Shown here piece by piece: positions 59,399 to 64,000 of a stretch of DNA of 64,000 nt. A program made the position numbers and the translations under genes. The stretch comes from Candidatus Nitrosotalea bavarica (GTDB lineage Archaea > Thermoproteota > Nitrososphaeria > Nitrososphaerales > Nitrosopumilaceae): NCBI RefSeq assembly GCF_900167955.1, contig NZ_FUYK01000007.1:146173-210172 (forward strand), in the 5' to 3' direction. How positions within the stretch are numbered: position 1 is the stretch's first letter; each line of letters starts with the position of its first letter. A model generated the notes under the pieces. It worked only from the letters and a program-made list of their open reading frames with translations. It was not told the origin of the DNA and ran no database searches.

Positions 59399-60154
59399 AT
59401 GTTTCTAGAAATGGACAAAGACTTAGAAAAATTCGACCTTGCATGTACCTATCTAAAAAATGATCAGAGTGCCGCAGCTCACAACTTGTTTTCTGCTCTT
59501 GCTCAAAAAGAGATGAAAAACAACAGCTACAAAGCCGGGCTTTATCTAATACTGGCATCTGAATGTAAATCCAAGCAGGGAAAGGAAAGAAAAGAGGAAC
59601 TTTTGGAAGCTGCCAATTTCTATATCAAGATTGCAAAAAAGGATCCCAATAATGCAAATTATGCCTATCAGTGTGCCGCAAGATGTTTTCTAAGGACTGG
59701 ACATTATGATGACGCAATGAAGGCATTTGAATCTGCTCAAAAGTACACTCTTAATGTAATTGAGGAAAAAAGACCAATTGTTGTAGTTGATGACAGTCCT
59801 GCAATTTTATTGCGACTCAAAAATTTTCTCCAACAGTTAGGATATGATGATATCCAAACAGCCACAAATGGCAAGTCTGCAATTAACCTCGTTTCCGCAC
59901 TTGTAAAATCAAAGCAAAATCCAATTGTATTGCTTGATATGGATTTGCCAGACATAAAAGGAGACGTGATTGCAAAAACTCTTCTAAACTCAAAACCAGA
60001 TATTTCAATTATATTGATTACCGCAGACGAAAAATCAGCACCACGTGTTCGAAGTACTATTGGTTATGGTTCAACGGCATTTGTTCAAAAACCCTTTTCA
60101 ATAAACGAGTTAAAAAATGCTCTAGATGCAACTAAATTATCTGAAATCAATTAA
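59399..60154 (+). CDS. TPR-like protein with C-terminal response-regulator receiver domain
   Basis: A 251-residue protein. Residues about 1-115 form helical repeats of TPR or SNAP type (AAHNLFSALAQKEMKNNSYK, YAYQCAARCFLRTGHYDDAM). Residues about 122-245 form a receiver domain: IVVVDDSPAILLRLKNFL, phospho-acceptor in VLLDMDLPDIKG, LITAD and QKPFSINELKNAL. There is no output DNA-binding domain, and no kinase gene is adjacent. It is likely to relay a phosphorylation state to a protein partner. ATG 59399 or ATG 59411 may be the start. Confidence 0.88.
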   Translation: MFLEMDKDLEKFDLACTYLKNDQSAAAHNLFSALAQKEMKNNSYKAGLYLILASECKSKQGKERKEELLEAANFYIKIAKKDPNNANYAYQCAARCFLRTGHYDDAMKAFESAQKYTLNVIEEKRPIVVVDDSPAILLRLKNFLQQLGYDDIQTATNGKSAINLVSALVKSKQNPIVLLDMDLPDIKGDVIAKTLLNSKPDISIILITADEKSAPRVRSTIGYGSTAFVQKPFSINELKNALDATKLSEIN

Positions 60155-60653
60155 GTAATAACATTGACATGTTAAGTAGATTCACATCTTTAATTTGAAT
60201 TCCATTTATCTTGTAATCTATTATCTGGTCGGAGAATTTTTCCACTACTCGAGCTGATGGGGTTTTTTCTGTTCCTTCTACCCTAAGTACTGTAATCATA
60301 TTCCAATCTCCATCCACTGTTGCAACAAATAGATAATTTGGCAAAGTCTTGATGTAATTTTTTATGGATTCTGTTATGGTATCCATGGATCTTGTTATTT
60401 TGAGTTTGAGAAATAATGCTTCAAACTGATCATTTGAAGATATGCCGCTCAATACCGCCTTGTAGCCTTTTATGATTCCATTCTTCTCTAGTCTTTCAAT
60501 TCTTTTTCGAATTGTTCTATCTGATACATCTACTCCGAAATTTCTTAATTCACTTGCTATTTCTTTTGATGGTGTCCTTGCATTCTTGTTAAGAATATTG
60601 ATTATCTTTTGATCAACCTCATCTAATGTAGACCAGTTTTGATCATCTGACAT
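60147..60653 (-). CDS. Lrp/AsnC-family transcriptional regulator
   Basis: A 168-residue protein: helix-turn-helix LDEVDQKIINILNKNARTPS, VSDRTIRKRIERLEKNGIIK, and a C-terminal RAM-type ligand domain (LFVATVDGDWNMITVLRVEG). The HTH and RAM domains are well spaced as in the family. It is convergent with the TPR-receiver gene (8-base overlap). It may sense an amino acid; the target is unknown. Confidence 0.92.
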   Translation of the reverse strand: MSDDQNWSTLDEVDQKIINILNKNARTPSKEIASELRNFGVDVSDRTIRKRIERLEKNGIIKGYKAVLSGISSNDQFEALFLKLKITRSMDTITESIKNYIKTLPNYLFVATVDGDWNMITVLRVEGTEKTPSARVVEKFSDQIIDYKINGIQIKDVNLLNMSMLLLN

Positions 60654-60691
60654 AGTTTTCTATTTGAGTGATGACTTTTTGAAGTTTATGA

Positions 60692-60815
60692 TGGTCCCAC
60701 GCGCAGGATTTGAACCTGCGACAACCCGGTTTCTGTAAGCCTGATAGGCTGAATGACAGTTAGCCGATGGCCAACCACTACAGCCGGAAGCTCTACCAGG
60801 CTGAGCTAGCGTGGG
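60692..60815 (-). tRNA. tRNA-Tyr(GTA) with a 47-base intron
   Basis: On the minus strand the gene starts CCCACGC at 60815 and ends GCGTGGG plus A at 60695, then CCA (60694-60692) is encoded. C1-G72 fits archaeal tRNA-Tyr. The D arm is GCTCAGCCTGGTAGAGC and the T arm GCAGG TTCAAAT CCTGC. The anticodon stem TCCGG/CCGGG encloses 54 bases, of which CTGTAG plus a final A are the mature loop with anticodon GTA; the other 47 are an intron after position 37. CTGTA pairs with TACAG next to the splice sites. A TATA-like gtattaaataac lies upstream (60839-60850). Confidence 0.93.
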
Positions 60816-60960
60816 ACTGTTTCTCACGCAGTTTTTTCGTATTAAATAACTATCGATAATCCGTTATTTTCAAAAATTCTAATCTTACTACTAAATTTTT
60901 TAACTGATCAAATTACATATAAACAGGATAAATTGTTTCGATAATGTGTCGGGAGCGAAT

Positions 60961-61557
60961 ATGTCTGAAGGTGGATATGTATGTGTACCATATTTACAAA
61001 ACAATGCCTTCACTACACTAAAGAATACTTTTGAAAATTCAGATCTTGTCGATGATGTATATTTTGTAACGGCGACTTTTTCAGAAGATGGTCGTGCATA
61101 TTTTCCATCACGCTCCAATACATATCTTCTTGCAAGATTCAAAGATCGTTCCCAAATTATGAATGAAGTTGAAAAATGTAATCAAGAAACTCCTACATTT
61201 GTTTTTACAAAAAGTGATGAATTATTTGAGAGATTGGAGGATAATAATTTGAATTTATTATCGATCTACTATCTGGAATGTGGTGATTCTCAATCTGATC
61301 TATCTGAACTTGGCTTTATTGTTGCCAAACGTAACAGAGTACGAAGAGCAGAGATGGGAAATCTTAAACTATCTACTAATCAAATCCAAAAATTCACTTT
61401 TCCATATGAGGAAAATTTGGTAGTTCTTGAGGTTTCAAGTGATAACAAACATCAAGCCGATAACAAATATTGTGAGAAGACAAGAAAAGAGGTACAAAGA
61501 AAAGGAATTGGGATGACCAATCTTCTTAATCTATCGGTAATTGAGAAAATAAAATAG
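60961..61557 (+). CDS. Conserved hypothetical protein
   Basis: A 198-residue protein from ATG 60961, preceded by GGGAG (60951-60955); a GTG 15 bases earlier is also in frame. VCVPYLQNNAFTTLKNTFEN and VYFVTATFSEDGRAYFPSRS suggest a mixed alpha/beta fold; YLLARFKDRSQIMNEVEKCN and LSIYYLECGD follow. The C-terminus is lysine-rich. No family recognised. It lies between tRNA-Tyr and aIF5A on the plus strand. Confidence 0.65.
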   Translation: MSEGGYVCVPYLQNNAFTTLKNTFENSDLVDDVYFVTATFSEDGRAYFPSRSNTYLLARFKDRSQIMNEVEKCNQETPTFVFTKSDELFERLEDNNLNLLSIYYLECGDSQSDLSELGFIVAKRNRVRRAEMGNLKLSTNQIQKFTFPYEENLVVLEVSSDNKHQADNKYCEKTRKEVQRKGIGMTNLLNLSVIEKIK

Positions 61558-61643
61558 ATTTTTTGAGAATCTCTTTTCAAGAGATCACTTGTAACTCTAT
61601 AGTAATAGAAAAGTTATATACTCTTCCAAATTCTGTTTTGGTA

Positions 61644-62051
61644 ATGAGTAAGCCATCTGAGCTCGGTGCGCTAAAAATTGGCTCTTACATATTACTTCCA
61701 GTAGGTGGACCAAATGAAGAGCCATGTAGAATTGTAGAATATGATACAAGTAAACCGGGTAAACACGGTGCAGCAAAGGCAAGAATTGTGGGAGTTGGAA
61801 TATTTGACAAGAAAAAATATTCACACGTCTCACCAGTTAGTGCACAAGTTCAAGTTCCTCTTATAGATAAAAGAGTAGGCTCCATAATTTCAAAAACACC
61901 TGTAAGTACTCAGATAATGGATTCTGAAACCTTTGAAGTATTTGATGCACAGCTTATTGAAGACGAAATTAAAGACAAAGTTGCACAGGGTTCAGACGTT
62001 GAATACTGGAAAGTTATGGACAGAACTATTATAGTTAGAATTAAGAATTAA
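61644..62051 (+). CDS. eif5A: Translation initiation factor 5A
   Basis: The 135-residue factor begins MSKPSELGALKIGSYILLPV and has the hypusine loop KPGKHGAAKARI, with the modified Lys in GKHG. A C-terminal OB domain follows. ATG 61644 is chosen since the ttatatac box (61612-61620) is about 26 bases before it and the family starts here; an in-frame upstream ATG-free stretch to 61563 is not conserved-looking. It helps the ribosome at stalling motifs. Confidence 0.95.
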   Translation: MSKPSELGALKIGSYILLPVGGPNEEPCRIVEYDTSKPGKHGAAKARIVGVGIFDKKKYSHVSPVSAQVQVPLIDKRVGSIISKTPVSTQIMDSETFEVFDAQLIEDEIKDKVAQGSDVEYWKVMDRTIIVRIKN

Positions 62052-62056
62052 AATTC

Positions 62057-62122
62057 GGATGCTGATGATGACTAGAAAAGCCAATTGATGGTATGATGAA
62101 GATTATGAGTATTGAAGCATCC
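62057..62122 (+). ncRNA. Candidate C/D-box guide sRNA
   Basis: A terminal stem GGATGC/GCATCC (62057-62062, 62117-62122) encloses C box ATGATGA (62065-62071), a 13-base guide, D' TTGA (62085-62088), 4 bases, C' ATGATGA (62093-62099), a 12-base guide and D TTGA (62112-62115). Spacing matches archaeal 2'-O-methylation guides. Both D boxes read TTGA rather than the usual CTGA. It begins 6 bases after the aIF5A stop and is followed by a short T run. Targets were not identified. Confidence 0.5.
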
Positions 62123-62175
62123 AGGCTTTTCAAATATTAGAACTAGTTATACAGTACAACTTGTATGGGTACAAT

Positions 62176-62289
62176 GTGAAAGGACTATGTCATGTTTGTC
62201 TGGCGTCTAATGTAGAGACTATGCTAAGGGGCCATCTTTCACTATGTGCCAATTGCTTGAAGCAAGTAAATGTACTGGAAAAAAAATAA
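62176..62289 (+). CDS. Very small zinc-ribbon protein
   Basis: GTG 62176 to TAA 62289 encodes 37 residues. LCHVCLASNVETMLRGHLSL and CANCLK give two Cys-x2-Cys knuckles 17 residues apart, a complete zinc ribbon. A TATA-like ttatacag (about 62145-62152) lies about 26-30 bases before the GTG, fitting a leaderless start. It is upstream of dph6; function unknown. Confidence 0.6.
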   Translation: MKGLCHVCLASNVETMLRGHLSLCANCLKQVNVLEKK

Positions 62290-62314
62290 TTAACTTTAAA
62301 GGTATGACAATAAA

Positions 62315-63004
62315 TTGAAATTAGCGTCTCTTTTTTCAGGTGGAAAGGATAGCACATATGCAATATACAAAGCCAAACAAGAGGGTCATAGCGTAGAATG
62401 TCTTGTTTCCATATTTCCACAATCTGAAGAAAGCTATCTTTTACACTATCCAAACATTTCAGTTACATCGCTACAATCCCTGGCAATGAAAATACCTCAA
62501 ATTCTAAGTAGCGTAAAATCAACTGATCCTAAAATTGAACTTGAGGGATTACAAAATCTATTAGAAAAAGCAAAGAAGGATTTTGGAATAGAGGGGATAG
62601 TACATGGAGGATTGTTTAGTAATTATCAAAGAATTCGCTTTGAAACAATTGGAACTAATCTAAATCTAAAAGTGCTATCGCCCTTGTGGCATGTTGATCA
62701 AAAAAACTATTTGAACGAACTGTTAGATTCTAAATTCAAGTTTATCATAACAAGTGTAACTTCAGCAGGACTTGATGAAACATGGTTAGGACACGAAATA
62801 ATTAGAGATGATGTAGAACAACTTATCTTATTGTCTGCAAAACATGGTTTTAATTTAACATTTGAAGGGGGAGAGGCTGAGACATTTGTTATAGATTGTC
62901 CCCTTTTTTACTCTCCGATTAAAATAATCAACGCAAACAAGATCTGGGATGGCTATAGAGGAAGATTTGAAATAACCGAAGCGGTCTTAGCAAAGCAATG
63001 TTAG
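62315..63004 (+). CDS. dph6: Diphthine-ammonia ligase (Dph6)
   Basis: A 229-residue N-type ATP pyrophosphatase. KLASLFSGGKDSTYAIYKAK holds the PP-loop SGGKDS; GIVHGGLFSNYQRIRFETIG, LSPLWHVDQKNYLNELLDSK and GGEAETFVIDCPLFYSP are Dph6 motifs. It makes diphthamide on elongation factor 2. The start is TTG 62315. Its stop overlaps the SRP54 start by 7 bases, so the two are translated together. Confidence 0.93.
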   Translation: MKLASLFSGGKDSTYAIYKAKQEGHSVECLVSIFPQSEESYLLHYPNISVTSLQSLAMKIPQILSSVKSTDPKIELEGLQNLLEKAKKDFGIEGIVHGGLFSNYQRIRFETIGTNLNLKVLSPLWHVDQKNYLNELLDSKFKFIITSVTSAGLDETWLGHEIIRDDVEQLILLSAKHGFNLTFEGGEAETFVIDCPLFYSPIKIINANKIWDGYRGRFEITEAVLAKQC

Positions 63005-64000
63005 ACGGTCTAAAAACAGGCCTTAGGGCGGCATTAAAGAAAATAGTAAACTCTTCAGGAATTGATGAGGCCCTCATCAAGGAACTTTCAAAAGATATCC
63101 AAAGGGCGTTACTACAATCTGATGTAAATGTAAAACTAGTTTTTCAAATTACTAAAAACTTGGAAGAGAGATCCATCAAAGAGACTCCTCCTCCTGGACT
63201 TTCTAGAAAAGATCACATTGTCAAAATTCTATATGATGAACTTGCTAAATTATTAGGCACGGAAGAACAATTCGTATTCCAGCCTGGTAAAGTAAACAAG
63301 GTTTTGATGCTAGGAATTCAGGGAAGTGGAAAAACTACTGTAACTTCAAAACTTGCCAAGCTCTTGACAAGACAAGGTTACAGAGTTGCAGTTATTGGTG
63401 CTGATACTTACAGACCTGGAGCACTTACGCAACTTAAGACAATGTGCGAAAAGGCAAATGTGGAAGTGTATGGTGATGAAGGAAACAAAGATTCTCCAGA
63501 AGTTGTAAAAAATGGTCTTAAGCATTTTGAGGGACAAAATTTTGATATCATTTTAATAGACACAGCTGGAAGACACAAGGAAGAAAAAGATCTTCTTGAC
63601 GAAATGACAAGAATTAGTAAAATTGCAAACCCTGATCTTGCATTATTGATAATTGATGGAACTATTGGACAACAATGTTACAATCAAGCTGAAGCATTTC
63701 ATAAAACAGTTCCAGTGGGAGGAATTATAATCACAAAATTGGATAGTAGTGCAAAGGGTGGTGGTGCACTTGCAGCAGCAGCTGCAACAGGTGCACAAAT
63801 AATGTACATTGGAACAGGTGAGAGAATAGATGATCTTGAAAAATTCTCGCCAACAAGATTTGTTGGAAGAATGCTTGGAATGGGTGACATTCAAGCATTG
63901 CTTGACATGGCAAAAAGACTTGAGACTGAAGGCAATGAAGATAGACTAAAGAGAATATCGCATGGAAAAATGAATATGGAAGATTTCTACTTTCAAATTG
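62998..64000 (+). CDS. srp54: Signal recognition particle GTPase SRP54 (3' truncated by window)
   Basis: ATG 62998 opens a frame that runs to the window end (334 codons). LDGLKTGLRAALKKIVNSSG is the N domain, LGIQGSGKTTVTSKLAKLL the P-loop, DTYRPGALTQL, IDTAGRHKEEKDLLDEM and TKLDSSAKGGGALAAAAATG the GTPase motifs, and RFVGRMLGMGDIQALLDMA the junction to the M domain, which lies beyond the window. It binds signal peptides and 7S RNA for membrane targeting; SRP19 is at 57229. Confidence 0.97.
   Translation, partial: MLDGLKTGLRAALKKIVNSSGIDEALIKELSKDIQRALLQSDVNVKLVFQITKNLEERSIKETPPPGLSRKDHIVKILYDELAKLLGTEEQFVFQPGKVNKVLMLGIQGSGKTTVTSKLAKLLTRQGYRVAVIGADTYRPGALTQLKTMCEKANVEVYGDEGNKDSPEVVKNGLKHFEGQNFDIILIDTAGRHKEEKDLLDEMTRISKIANPDLALLIIDGTIGQQCYNQAEAFHKTVPVGGIIITKLDSSAKGGGALAAAAATGAQIMYIGTGERIDDLEKFSPTRFVGRMLGMGDIQALLDMAKRLETEGNEDRLKRISHGKMNMEDFYFQI

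Overview
The window looks like chromosome of an ammonia-oxidising-type archaeon (Thaumarchaeota/Nitrososphaerota). It is AT-rich and combines archaeal information-processing genes (TFB, Gar1, SRP19, SRP54, S8e, aIF5A with its hypusine-site region, diphthine-ammonia ligase) with CdvC, ScpA/ScpB, PEF-type C-terminal sorting tails, two intron-containing tRNAs, siroheme-dependent heme genes and many apparently leaderless promoters with a TATA box about 26 bp before the start codon. The genus cannot be fixed from the sequence alone. No transposase, integrase, phage gene or CRISPR array was seen; this is ordinary backbone sequence with several unusual regulatory and small-gene features.

Layout. 1-0.9 kb: 3' end of a large HYR/calcium-repeat surface protein. 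1-4.7 kb: hemL-hemC-SUMT-hemD, an overlapping operon making uroporphyrinogen III and precorrin-2. 4.7-5.9 kb: polyprenyl-phosphate glycosyltransferase with a GtrA tail. 6-11.3 kb: sufB-sufD-Rieske-sufS-sufU plus a winged-helix/zinc protein. 11.3-16.3 kb: pgk and small conserved genes, including a degenerate PAP2 protein and a frameshifted coiled-coil protein. 16.4-18.6 kb: chlorite-dismutase-family/DUF1802/aldo-keto reductase operon. 19.6-24 kb: fused siroheme decarboxylase AhbAB facing precorrin-2 dehydrogenase-hemA-hemB. 24-28.7 kb: HD hydrolase, acyl-CoA dehydrogenase, class III aminotransferase, tRNA-Leu and the detached sufC. 29-37.8 kb: secreted and membrane proteins, small regulators and a MacB-like ABC exporter. 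37.9-41.8 kb: CdvC and hypothetical genes. 41.9-55.5 kb: phosphate/polyphosphate island (two TMPK-like kinases, SixA, Ppx/GppA, CHAD, PiT, DUF47, PhoU-AbrB, PstCAB, PhoU, two PstS). 55.7-64 kb: TFB, Gar1, SRP19, S8e, ScpA/B, response regulator, Lrp, tRNA-Tyr, aIF5A, a candidate C/D-box sRNA, Dph6 and partial SRP54.

How they work together. The heme genes cover glutamyl-tRNA to siroheme and on to didecarboxysiroheme. The chlorite-dismutase-like protein is a candidate for the last coproheme step, although AhbC is not in the window. The SUF genes lie in two loci about 20 kb apart that share an almost identical pair of palindromes. The phosphate island carries a repeated palindrome built on CTATATAG just upstream of the TATA boxes of the pst, pstS and DUF47-PiT units, consistent with one regulator. 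Secretion and envelope genes at 30-38 kb share another element, with two copies matching at 33 of 37 bases.
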